Shown here one piece after another: positions 1 to 7,545 of a stretch of 64,000 nt of DNA. The stretch is from the NCBI RefSeq assembly GCF_030651995.1, contig NZ_JAUSBN010000041.1, positions 1 through 64,000 on the forward strand, written 5' to 3'. Both the position numbers and the translations under genes were made by a program. Origin of the DNA: Reyranella sp. GTDB lineage: Bacteria > Pseudomonadota > Alphaproteobacteria > Reyranellales > Reyranellaceae. A model generated the notes under the pieces. It made no database searches, was not told the origin of the DNA, and saw only the letters and a program-made list of their open reading frames with translations. How positions within the stretch are numbered: the stretch's first letter is position 1; each line of letters begins with the position of its first letter.

Positions 1-2
1 AC

Positions 3-146
3 GACACTTCAGACCAGCGTGCCCAAGAGCTACCCTTCTGGATCCATCGCTATAACTGGCATCGACCGCACGCCGGCATCAAGGGTAAAACACCCATCAG
101 CAGACTGGCCCTCGCCGAGGACAACCTGTTGAGGCTCCACACCTAG
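3..146 (+). mobile_element. IS481-family transposase, C-terminal fragment
   Basis: The window opens inside this gene. The last 47 codons read in frame 3 to a TAG stop and contain YNWHRPHAGIKGKTPISRL, the characteristic end of the DDE integrase core of IS481-type (and related IS3-like) transposases. Only the C-terminus is visible, so I cannot tell whether the element is intact upstream. It lies next to a decayed Bug-receptor gene, so past insertion activity here is plausible. I did not identify the terminal inverted repeat in the ~200 bp that follow. Confidence 0.75.
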
Positions 147-240
147 AGCCGTGTGACCCCAGGTTCGAGCGCTACCCGCCGGGCGGCGGCATCGCGGTAT
201 ATGGATACCACTCGCCCCGGGACCTCCTCCAGGCGCCGGT

Positions 241-267
241 TATTTCGTTTATTTCGTTTATTTCGTC
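241..267. repeat. Three tandem copies of a 9-bp AT-rich unit
   Basis: The unit TATTTCGTT occurs three times in a row; the last copy ends in C instead of T. It sits in the ~200-bp non-coding stretch between the transposase end and the decayed receptor gene and is AT-rich in a GC-rich region. I see no other signal in positions 147-349. It could mark an insertion boundary or be a simple slippage product. Confidence 0.8.
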
Positions 268-349
268 TGGACCCCCTCATTGAGGTCATCGGGCGGTCGT
301 TTCGCTCTGGGCGCCGTAGCCGGCAGAGGCGGCCGACTCCAATTTTGCC

Positions 350-803
350 TTACTGAAGCTTAATGCCGGCTTCGGCGGCCAGCTTCCCGAGCAGCTCGCG
401 CTGGCCGGCGATCCAGGTCCTGAACTAGACCGGCGTGTTGGCGACCAGATCGGCGCCGGTCGGGTCGAGCCGTTCCCTGACCTTGGGGTCCTTGATGGCC
501 TCGGCCACGACGGCCTGCATGCGGTCGACGAGGGCGGGCGGGATGCCGGTGGCGGCAAAAAGGCCGTTCCAGTCATTCAGGTCGAAATCCGGATAGCCAC
601 TCTCGGCGAGGGTCGGCACGTCCGGGAGTGCCACGGACCGCTTCAGGCTGGTGACCGCCAGCACGCGGGCACGGCCAGCGGCGACGGGCGACGACCCAGC
701 GGACCGGACCCTTGGGTCAGTCGCCTTGGGCAAAGCCCTCGCGGGCGAGGAAGGGAGCGGCAAGCGCCGCTCCCAGGAGTGCTCTGCGGGCAATTCCGCT
801 CAT
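350..803 (-). pseudogene. Decayed Bug-type (TctC family) periplasmic solute receptor
   Basis: The start ATG at 803 overlaps the dehydrogenase stop as ATGA and begins a good signal peptide (MSGIARRALLGAALAAPFLA...GFAQGD). The next codon is TGA (719-717), where family members usually have Trp; reading on gives PKGPVRWVVA, the usual Bug N-terminus. Then most of the middle of the protein is missing and the frame changes. The C-terminal domain resumes with RARVLAVTSLKRSVALPDVP and runs to a second in-frame stop, TAG at 427-425. Beyond it the normal ending AEAGIKLQ continues to TAA at 352-350. Two nonsense codons plus an internal deletion with frameshift make it non-functional. It was probably the transport gene of the adjacent operon. 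Confidence 0.9.
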
Positions 804-1768
804 TTCGGCTCCAGCAATTCAGGCACCACCCAGAGCGCGGGTTCGCCGCGGGCAACCCTCTGGACGTTGTCGAAACCGTTGCGGAGGCGCGTGATGTTGC
901 TCTCGAACGTAGGGCCGGCGAGGTGCGCGGTGAGGACGACGTTGTCGAGTTTCAGGAGAGGGTTGTCCGGCGGGGTCGGCTCCTCGTCGAACACGTCGAG
1001 GCCGGCGCCGAACAGGTTGCCGGCCGAAAGCGCCGCGATCATCGCCTTCTCGTCGATGACGGGCCCGCGCGACGTGTTCACGATGATCGCCGACTTCTTC
1101 ATGGCCGCGAGTTCGTCCTTGCCGATCATGTGCCGCGTCGAGTCGTTCAGCGGCACGTGCAGGGAGACGATGTCCGAGTGCTTCAGGATCTCGGGCAGCA
1201 GGCGGAAGCGGACGCCCAGCGCGTCTTCCTCTTCCTCCTTGAGGCGGGCGATGTCGTAGTAGTGGACGGTCATGCCGAAGGCGAGCGCCAGCTTGGCGAC
1301 CTTCTTGCCGATCGTGCCGAGGCCGATGATGCCCAGCACGCGGTTGCGCACCTCATGTACGGTCGGCGGCGAATTGCCGTGCCAGCGCCCGGCCGTGACA
1401 TTGGTGTGCTGGGTGATCAGCCGGCGCGAGACTGCCAGCATCAGCAGCATCGCGTGCTCGGAGACGGCGACCGAGTTGGCGCCGCCATTGGCGCAGAGCG
1501 GCACGCCGCTCGCGCGTGCCGCTGCGAGGTCGGCGCGATCGTAGCCGGCGCTCAGCATCTGGATGAGCTTGAGGTTCGGCGCATCCTTGAAGAGCTGCGG
1601 CGTCACATACTGCTGAATGAAGCCCACGAAATAATGGGTGCCGGGCAGGGCGGCCTTTTGCTCCGGCGAATTGTGCAGCGCCTTGACGATTTCGTAGCCC
1701 TTGGGGGCGAGGTCATCGACCATGGACAGGGTGTCCTTGGGCCCGACGACGAGTACGCGTTCAACCAT
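800..1768 (-). CDS. D-isomer-specific 2-hydroxyacid dehydrogenase
   Basis: A 322-aa NAD(P)-dependent oxidoreductase that should interconvert a D-2-hydroxyacid and its 2-keto acid in the cytoplasm. The Rossmann motif GLGTIG lies at residues 149-154. The catalytic triad of the family is in place: Arg234 (NTSRGPV), Glu263 (FDEEP) and His282 (TAHLAGPT). Length is typical. It is third in a leftward operon after the GMC oxidoreductase and NHL protein, and its stop overlaps the start of the decayed receptor, which suggests a former uptake-plus-oxidation pathway for a hydroxyacid-type substrate. Substrate unknown. Confidence 0.92.
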   Translation of the reverse strand: MVERVLVVGPKDTLSMVDDLAPKGYEIVKALHNSPEQKAALPGTHYFVGFIQQYVTPQLFKDAPNLKLIQMLSAGYDRADLAAARASGVPLCANGGANSVAVSEHAMLLMLAVSRRLITQHTNVTAGRWHGNSPPTVHEVRNRVLGIIGLGTIGKKVAKLALAFGMTVHYYDIARLKEEEEDALGVRFRLLPEILKHSDIVSLHVPLNDSTRHMIGKDELAAMKKSAIIVNTSRGPVIDEKAMIAALSAGNLFGAGLDVFDEEPTPPDNPLLKLDNVVLTAHLAGPTFESNITRLRNGFDNVQRVARGEPALWVVPELLEPK

Positions 1769-1780
1769 AACAAGATCTCC

Positions 1781-2746
1781 TCAGATGACTTTCTCGAGTT
1801 TCTGCAACGAGCGCAGGTGTTTTGGCACCGGAGTGCCGGGGAAGGTGCTCGGCCAGTTGGTGTAGCTCACCTCGCCGACATAGATGGCGCCGCGCGAATC
1901 GACGGCCAGCCCATGGGGCGAGAGGAACCGACCGGCCTGCTCGCCGGGCCCTTCCTGGCCGCCCAGCCGGGCCAGCGTCTTTCCCTTGCCGTCGACGATC
2001 GACAGACGGGGGCCGAGATTGGTGTGCTTGCTGTTCACCGGCATGCCGGGACCCAGCTCGCCGATGATGAAGGTCGGGTTCTTCGCGCCGCCGCAGCAAT
2101 AGAGCGCGCAAGGCCGGTGCATGTTGTTCCACTGCGTCTCGTACTTGCCGTTGCCGTCGAACACCTGCACGCGATGGTTCTCGCGGTCGGCGACATAGAC
2201 CCAGCCGTCGGCGTCGGCGGCGATGTTGTGAGGGATGTTGAATTCGCCGGGATCGGTCCCGGTCGTGCCCCAGCAGGTCAGGTGCTTGCCGTTGGGCGAG
2301 TACTTGTGAACGCGGCTGTTGCCGTAGCCGTCCGAGACGTAGATCTCGCCCTTGGGCGAGAGGGCGGTGTGGGTGCAGCGGTTGAACGGCCTGCCGCTCA
2401 GGAAGGGTGCGGGCTGGTCAGGTACACCAATGGTCATGAGGACCTTGCCGTCGGTCGTGACCTTGCGGACCGTGTGGTCGCCGTCGTCGGTACAATAGAG
2501 GTTATCGTCGCTGTCGATATGAATGCCGTGGGCCCGGTTGAACAGGCCTTCGCCCCAGGAGCGCAGGAAATTGCCGTCCCTGTCGAACACCATCATCGGA
2601 TGTTCGCCGCGGTTGAAGACATAGACGCGGTCCTTGCTGTCGCAGGCGACGGCGGCGACGTCACGGAACTCCCAGCCGTCCGGCAGCTTCGCCCAGTTCT
2701 CAACCACCCGATAGCGGTGCTCGCCGCTGCCCAGCACGACCGACAT
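1781..2746 (-). CDS. NHL-repeat beta-propeller protein
   Basis: The 321-aa product begins MSVVLGSGEHRYRVV and is built of NHL repeats such as GWVYVADRENHRVQVFD and GEIYVSDGYGNSRVHKYS, which fold into a six-bladed propeller. Such proteins resemble peptidyl-alpha-hydroxyglycine lyase or act as lactonase-like or binding scaffolds. No signal peptide is evident, so it is probably cytoplasmic. The frame stays open upstream, but the ATG at 2746 is preceded by GAGGAG and lies 11 nt after the GMC oxidoreductase stop, so it is the likely start. It may hydrolyse a lactone made by the oxidoreductase; that is inference. Confidence 0.85.
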   Translation of the reverse strand: MSVVLGSGEHRYRVVENWAKLPDGWEFRDVAAVACDSKDRVYVFNRGEHPMMVFDRDGNFLRSWGEGLFNRAHGIHIDSDDNLYCTDDGDHTVRKVTTDGKVLMTIGVPDQPAPFLSGRPFNRCTHTALSPKGEIYVSDGYGNSRVHKYSPNGKHLTCWGTTGTDPGEFNIPHNIAADADGWVYVADRENHRVQVFDGNGKYETQWNNMHRPCALYCCGGAKNPTFIIGELGPGMPVNSKHTNLGPRLSIVDGKGKTLARLGGQEGPGEQAGRFLSPHGLAVDSRGAIYVGEVSYTNWPSTFPGTPVPKHLRSLQKLEKVI

Positions 2747-2757
2747 GCGACTGCTCC

Positions 2758-4461
2758 TCAGTGTCCGGCGAGGACGGCTTCCGAGATCTTCTCGGCCGTC
2801 ATCAGAGTGGGGAAATTGGTGTTGGCGCAAGGCACCACCGGGAAGATCGAGGCGTCGACCACGCGCAGCCCCTGCACGCCGCGCACGCGTCCCTGGGTGT
2901 CGACAACGGCCATCGGATCGTCGTTGCGGCCCATGCGGCAGGTACAGGAGGCGTGCCACACGCCGATCGCCGCCTTGCGCACGAAAGCCTCGAGCGCGTC
3001 GTCGTCATTCAGTACCTGGTCGAAGGTGAAGCCCTCGACCACGTACTTGTCGATCATGTAGCGGCGCAGGGCGGCAGGGCCATCGAGCATCGTCGCGACC
3101 AGCCGGGTCAGCCACTTGTTCTTGGTGTTGACCACACCGATCTGGCGTACCCGGTCGCTGTAGGAGGTCGGGAAGGGGGCGTCGGTGACCTGGCGCAGCG
3201 CATCGGTCATTTGCACCGCGGCCATCAGCTTGAAGCCGCTCATCAGGCGGTCGAGGTCGCGTTTGTCGGACAGGAGATTGAACTCGACGAGCGGCTCGCT
3301 GCGCCAATCCCGCGTGGTGAGCTTGACCTGGCCGGTCTCGGAATAGGTCTTGTTGATGAAGGTCAGCAGCGAGCCGATCTGTTCGCCCACAGCGTGCCAG
3401 GCCGACTTGCTGGCCACGGCCACAAACATGTCGCCCTTGGGGACGCCGGGCAGGTTGGACGAGTAGCGCAGCCCGACATGGATGTGCCGCCGCGTGTGCT
3501 CGCGCAGGCGGGCGCTGCGCTTGATGAACGACGACAGCGCGATCGAGGGATGGTCCATCAGCCGCTGGCCGACGCCGGGCAGGGCGGACACGACCGGAAT
3601 GCCGAGGTCGGCGAGTTGCCCGACCGGACCGATGCCGGCCCGCATCAGGTGCGCCGGCGAATGGATGGCGCCGCTCGACAGGATCACCTCGCGGGCGCGG
3701 AATTCCTGCTCCTGGCCGGCGACCCGGGCGGTGACTCCGACGCAGCGCGTGCCCTCGAGCAGCAGCGACATGACCTGCGTGTCGGTCGAGATCGTCAGGT
3801 TGGGGCGCTTGCGGGTCTCGGCGTCGAGATAGCCCATCGCGGCCGAGACACGCCGCTCCTCGGCATTCGAATGGGTGACCGGGAAATAGCCGTCGACGAA
3901 CTCTCCGTTCTGGTCGGGCAGGTACTTGAAGCCCTTCTCCTCGAAGGCGCGGCCGACCGCCTGGGCGTGGCCCGCCCACTTCTCGCGCGGGATGCGGCGC
4001 ACCGGGATCCGGCCGTCCTTGCCATGCAGCGGCCCATCGAAATCGAGGTCGCGCTCGACCTTCTTGAAATACGGCAGGACATCGTTCCAGCCCCAGCCGG
4101 CCGCACCGCGACTCTCCCATTCGGCGTAGTCGGTCGGTGCGCCGCGGTTCGCCATCTGGCCGTTGATCGACGAGCCGCCGCCCAGCACGCGGGCCTGCTC
4201 GTACTTGCGCAGAGGCGGGCGGTTCTCCTGCGGATTGTTGTGGCTGACGACCTGTGTATGGACCTTGAGGTCGGTCCAGTGGAAACGCGGATCGAAGTAG
4301 GCTGTGCCCGAATAGCTGTCGGCGATTTCCTTCGGCTCCTGTCCAGGCGGCGTGTCCGGACCGGCTTCGCAGAGCAGCACCTTGTTGGCGCTGCGGGCGG
4401 ACAACCGATTGGCCATGACCGAGCCTGCCGACCCGCCGCCGACGATGATGTAGTCGTACAC
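2758..4461 (-). CDS. GMC-family FAD-dependent oxidoreductase (choline dehydrogenase-like)
   Basis: A 567-aa flavoprotein oxidising an alcohol to an aldehyde or ketone. The N-terminal FAD-binding motif VGGGSAGS is at residues 7-14 and the GMC signature ARVLGGGSSING near residue 95. The C-terminus has the expected active-site His (about residue 503, in HASCTCRMG) and Asn (about 547, in CANTNFPT). It resembles choline/glucose-type dehydrogenases, but the substrate cannot be read from sequence. It is first in a leftward operon with the NHL protein and hydroxyacid dehydrogenase. Confidence 0.93.
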   Translation of the reverse strand: MYDYIIVGGGSAGSVMANRLSARSANKVLLCEAGPDTPPGQEPKEIADSYSGTAYFDPRFHWTDLKVHTQVVSHNNPQENRPPLRKYEQARVLGGGSSINGQMANRGAPTDYAEWESRGAAGWGWNDVLPYFKKVERDLDFDGPLHGKDGRIPVRRIPREKWAGHAQAVGRAFEEKGFKYLPDQNGEFVDGYFPVTHSNAEERRVSAAMGYLDAETRKRPNLTISTDTQVMSLLLEGTRCVGVTARVAGQEQEFRAREVILSSGAIHSPAHLMRAGIGPVGQLADLGIPVVSALPGVGQRLMDHPSIALSSFIKRSARLREHTRRHIHVGLRYSSNLPGVPKGDMFVAVASKSAWHAVGEQIGSLLTFINKTYSETGQVKLTTRDWRSEPLVEFNLLSDKRDLDRLMSGFKLMAAVQMTDALRQVTDAPFPTSYSDRVRQIGVVNTKNKWLTRLVATMLDGPAALRRYMIDKYVVEGFTFDQVLNDDDALEAFVRKAAIGVWHASCTCRMGRNDDPMAVVDTQGRVRGVQGLRVVDASIFPVVPCANTNFPTLMTAEKISEAVLAGH

Positions 4462-4501
4462 TTGGCGTTTCCCCGTTTATTGCGGCCACGCTAGCACGGT
4501 T

Positions 4502-4536
4502 ACGGACGGTTGTGTCCGTCCGCTTGCCGGAAGCGG
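4502..4536. promoter_or_regulatory. Two inverted repeats in a divergent promoter region
   Basis: The 118-bp gap between the divergent GMC oxidoreductase and SnoaL-like genes holds two perfect 6-bp inverted repeats in a row: ACGGAC/GTCCGT around a 6-nt centre (4502-4519) and CCGCTT/AAGCGG around 5 nt (4520-4536). Their location suits operator sites for a regulator acting on both operons. No regulator gene lies beside them, so the assignment is tentative. Confidence 0.4.
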
Positions 4537-4579
4537 AGAAGCCTGCAATCGTCGGCAAAAGCAGCAAGGGAGGTTTCGT

Positions 4580-5002
4580 ATGCCGGACGTTGCAGCCGCG
4601 GATGCCACCGACGATCGCGACATCGCCACGCCTGAGCTCATGAAGGCGATCTCCGCCGCCTTCAACAGCCGCGACGTCGATTGCATCGTTTCCCACTTTA
4701 CCGACGATGCCACCTTCTGGCTGGCGCGCGGCCCCGAACCGGTCGGCCGCACGCTCGCGGGCAAGGAGACGATCCGCAGGACGCTTGCCGAGCGCTTCAA
4801 GGTGATTCCTGACATGCGCTGGGACCACAAGGAGTACATCTACGCCGGCAACCGGGCGATCTCGGTCTGGACGGTGAAGGGCAAGGGCGCCGATGGTGAG
4901 GACCTGAACTACCAGGGCTGCGACATCTATACGTTCCGCGACGGGAAGATCGCGGCCAAGGACACCTACTGGAAAATCGTCGAGAAGAAGGATCGGCTGT
5001 GA
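4580..5002 (+). CDS. SnoaL-like (NTF2-fold) protein
   Basis: A 140-aa protein with the NTF2/SnoaL cone fold pattern: an N-terminal helix (LMKAISAAFNSRDVDCIVSH), then FTDDATFWLARGPEPVGRTL and a C-terminal sheet ending DTYWKIVEKKDRL. Members act as small isomerases, hydratases or ligand binders; the role here is unknown. The start is well supported by AGGGAGG upstream. It is cotranscribed with the amidohydrolase, whose ATG overlaps its stop by one base, and is divergent from the GMC oxidoreductase. Confidence 0.82.
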   Translation: MPDVAAADATDDRDIATPELMKAISAAFNSRDVDCIVSHFTDDATFWLARGPEPVGRTLAGKETIRRTLAERFKVIPDMRWDHKEYIYAGNRAISVWTVKGKGADGEDLNYQGCDIYTFRDGKIAAKDTYWKIVEKKDRL

Positions 5003-6720
5003 TGACCCACGATCTCGTCATACGCGGCGGCACGGTCGTCGACGGCTCCGGTGCCGCCCGGTTCACGGCCGATGTCGGCATCAAGGATGGAATGATCGCC
5101 GAGGTCGGGCGGATAACATCCGCGGCTTCGCGCACGATCGACGCCGACGGGCTGATCGTCTCGCCGGGCTTCATTGACGGTCACACCCACATGGACGCCC
5201 AGGTCGCCTGGGATCCGCTGGGCAGCTGTTCCTGCTGGCATGGCGTCACGTCGGTGGTGATGAGCAATTGCGGCTTCGCGCTGGCGCCCTGCAAGCCCGA
5301 GGATCGCGACCTCTATGCGCGCTGCCTCTCGGCGGTCGAGGATATCCCGACCGAGGCGATGGCCGCCGGCATCGACTGGACCTGGGAGACCTTCCCCGAA
5401 TATCTCGCCACCGTGGAGCGCCTGCCCAAGGCGATCAACTACGGCATGTATATCGGCCATTCGGCGCTGCGCATGTACGCGATGGGCAAGCGTGCCTTTA
5501 CCGAGAAGGCGACCGAGGACGAGATGGTCCGCATGGCCGACCTCGTGAAGGAGGCGCTGCGCGCCGGGGCCATGGGCTTTTCCAGCTCGCGCGCCTCCAC
5601 GCACGTGACGCCGGACAACACGCCGGTCGCCAGCCGCATCGCCGAGTGGGAGGAGATCGACCGCATCGTGGCAGCCATGGCCGAACTTGATGCCGGGATC
5701 TTCCAGGTGGGCCCGGACGTTGCAAGCGGGCCGGCGCACCGCGCCTTCCTCGCGCGGCTGCGCGAGCTGGCGCTCGCCTACAGGCGCCCGGTCATGTTCG
5801 GCGTGCTGGCCACCAAGCAGGGCGACGATCCGACCGGCTGGGCCTACCAGACGCGTTACATCGACGAGACCGTGGCCGCCGGAGGCCGCATGTTCGGCCA
5901 GGGCACGACCAGGTCGATCAACGCGATCTTCTCGCTCAAGTCCTACCTGCCGTTCGACGTGCTGCCGGCGTGGCGCACGGTCCGCGACCTGCCGATGGAG
6001 GAGCAGAAGCGGCGGCTGGCCGATCCCGCGGTGCGGCGCGAACTGGTGGCGGCGGAAAGCCGGATGAAGCCGCGCGACAACGTCTTCCAGGGTGGAGGGG
6101 CGGCGACCACGGATCCACGCAAGCCCGATTACGCCAACCTTTTCGCGATGACCGGCGTCGACTGGGACGATCCCACGGTCGAGCAGCTCGCCCGGGCGCG
6201 CGGGCAGCATCCGGTCGAGGTCATGATCGACCTGTCTCTGGCCAACGAGAACCAGGTCTACGTCCAGCCGCTGGTCAACGAATCGCCGGACGACGTGCTC
6301 GGCATCCTGAAGCACGACCGCACGCTGGCGACCTTCTCCGATTCCGGTGCCCATGTCGCCCAGGAGATGGGTTCGTCGCTGCAGACGCATCTGCTCAGCT
6401 ACTGGGTGCGCAAACGCGGTGCCTTCACGCTCGAGGAGGCGGTGAAGAAGCTCACCCGCGACAATGCCCTGGCCTGGGACCTCGCCGACCGGGGCCTCGT
6501 CCGCAAAGGTTATCGAGCCGATCTCGTCCTGTTCGAGGAGGATCACATCCGGCCGACGTTGCCGACGGTCGAACGCGACCTGCCGGGTGGCGCCCGCCGC
6601 CTCGTCCAGAAGGCGGAGGGGATCCGGGCGACCCTGGTGAACGGCGCCCTGGCGTTCGAGAACGGGGAGGCGACGGGCGCTTATGCCGGCACGGTGCTCA
6701 AGGGACGGCTTGCCCGCTGA
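5002..6720 (+). CDS. D-aminoacylase / N-acyl-D-amino-acid deacylase-type amidohydrolase
   Basis: A 572-aa metal-dependent hydrolase of the urease-like amidohydrolase superfamily. The first metal-binding motif is HTH at residues 61-63, in SPGFIDGHTHMDAQVAWDP. Further conserved features are YIGHSALRMYAMG, FSSSRASTHVT and the late Asp in TFSDSGAHVAQEMG. The family cleaves N-acyl-D-amino acids or related cyclic amides. ATG at 5002 is chosen over GTG at 4999 because it gives the usual TGATG coupling to the SnoaL-like gene and has AAGAAGGA upstream. The C-terminus closes with the composite beta domain (GYRADLVLFEEDHI). Confidence 0.88.
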   Translation: MTHDLVIRGGTVVDGSGAARFTADVGIKDGMIAEVGRITSAASRTIDADGLIVSPGFIDGHTHMDAQVAWDPLGSCSCWHGVTSVVMSNCGFALAPCKPEDRDLYARCLSAVEDIPTEAMAAGIDWTWETFPEYLATVERLPKAINYGMYIGHSALRMYAMGKRAFTEKATEDEMVRMADLVKEALRAGAMGFSSSRASTHVTPDNTPVASRIAEWEEIDRIVAAMAELDAGIFQVGPDVASGPAHRAFLARLRELALAYRRPVMFGVLATKQGDDPTGWAYQTRYIDETVAAGGRMFGQGTTRSINAIFSLKSYLPFDVLPAWRTVRDLPMEEQKRRLADPAVRRELVAAESRMKPRDNVFQGGGAATTDPRKPDYANLFAMTGVDWDDPTVEQLARARGQHPVEVMIDLSLANENQVYVQPLVNESPDDVLGILKHDRTLATFSDSGAHVAQEMGSSLQTHLLSYWVRKRGAFTLEEAVKKLTRDNALAWDLADRGLVRKGYRADLVLFEEDHIRPTLPTVERDLPGGARRLVQKAEGIRATLVNGALAFENGEATGAYAGTVLKGRLAR

Positions 6721-6828
6721 CCGGCTCTTGCCACTTCACCTGCCGAGGTCCAAGACGTTCCCGATGGGCTTGCAGGCTGATGGTCTTGCAGCCGTCTTTA
6801 TGCGGCCACGAGACCCTGACAAGCAGCG

Positions 6829-7545
6829 ATGGAAGAAGCCGTCTACGACTATGAAACCAGGATCCCGGCGGGATTCTACGACAAGGTCTATCGGCGGAAA
6901 TTCGGCGTACGCTATTGCTGGCACGACCTGAAGTTCCGGACGGTCGCGGCTCTCCTGGGTAGTCCTCGCCGGGTGCTCGACATCGGCTGTGGCCCCGGCA
7001 CCTTCATCGGCAACTATCTGCCGGGCGTCGAGGCACTCGGCATCGACATCAGCGCCGCGCAGATCGAGTACGCGACCCGGACCTACGGAAGTTCGGCACA
7101 CCGCTTTTCCACCGGGTCGCTGGCCGGTCTGTGCGAGGCCGGGCAGCGCTTCGATGCGGTGACGGTGGTCGAACTGATCGAGCACCTGACGCCGGAGGCG
7201 GCGATCCGCCTGCTGTCCGAGGCGCGGGCGCTGCTGGCACCAGGCGGCGTGCTCGTCGTGACGACGCCCAACTACCGGTCGCTCTGGCCGCTCATCGAAC
7301 TCGGCGTCAACGCCCTGTCGCCGGTGGATTACATCGAGCAGCATATCAACAAGTACCGGCGCGGCCTGCTCGCCGCCCATCTCTCGTCTGCCGGCTATGG
7401 CGATGTCTCGGTCAGGACGGCCCTGGGCCTCGCGCCCTTTGCCGCCGCGTTCGGCCTGGGGGCGGCCAACGCATTGCACGCCCTCGAGACCGGCGTGAAC
7501 CATTTCGGGATCGGCAATCTCCTTCTGGCCACGGCCCGGCCGTGA
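6829..7545 (+). CDS. Class I SAM-dependent methyltransferase
   Basis: A 238-aa cytoplasmic methyltransferase with motif I VLDIGCGPGTF at residues 49-59, an acidic second strand (EALGIDISAAQ) and a motif III-like stretch RALLAPGGVLVVTTPN. This matches the Methyltransf_11/UbiE-type Rossmann fold. The acceptor is unknown. Its stop overlaps the next start as GTGA, so it is translationally coupled to a large membrane protein; together they may modify a glycolipid or cell-surface glycan. The 108 bp upstream hold no recognised site. Confidence 0.88.
   Translation: MEEAVYDYETRIPAGFYDKVYRRKFGVRYCWHDLKFRTVAALLGSPRRVLDIGCGPGTFIGNYLPGVEALGIDISAAQIEYATRTYGSSAHRFSTGSLAGLCEAGQRFDAVTVVELIEHLTPEAAIRLLSEARALLAPGGVLVVTTPNYRSLWPLIELGVNALSPVDYIEQHINKYRRGLLAAHLSSAGYGDVSVRTALGLAPFAAAFGLGAANALHALETGVNHFGIGNLLLATARP

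Noticed and set aside
241..267. Three 9-bp direct repeats considered as a CRISPR or iteron array
   Set aside because: Units are contiguous without spacers and far too short for CRISPR; no replication gene is near, so iterons are not supported.
779..3061. A 760-codon open frame on the plus strand opposite the dehydrogenase and NHL genes
   Set aside because: It is antisense to genes with clear domains, its translation is rich in Arg, Val, Asp and His as expected for a reverse-strand shadow in GC-rich DNA, and it has no recognisable motif.
3005..4828. A 607-codon minus-strand frame across the GMC oxidoreductase
   Set aside because: Shifted frame of the real gene; composition is Arg/Pro/Ala low complexity and the real FAD motifs are in another frame.
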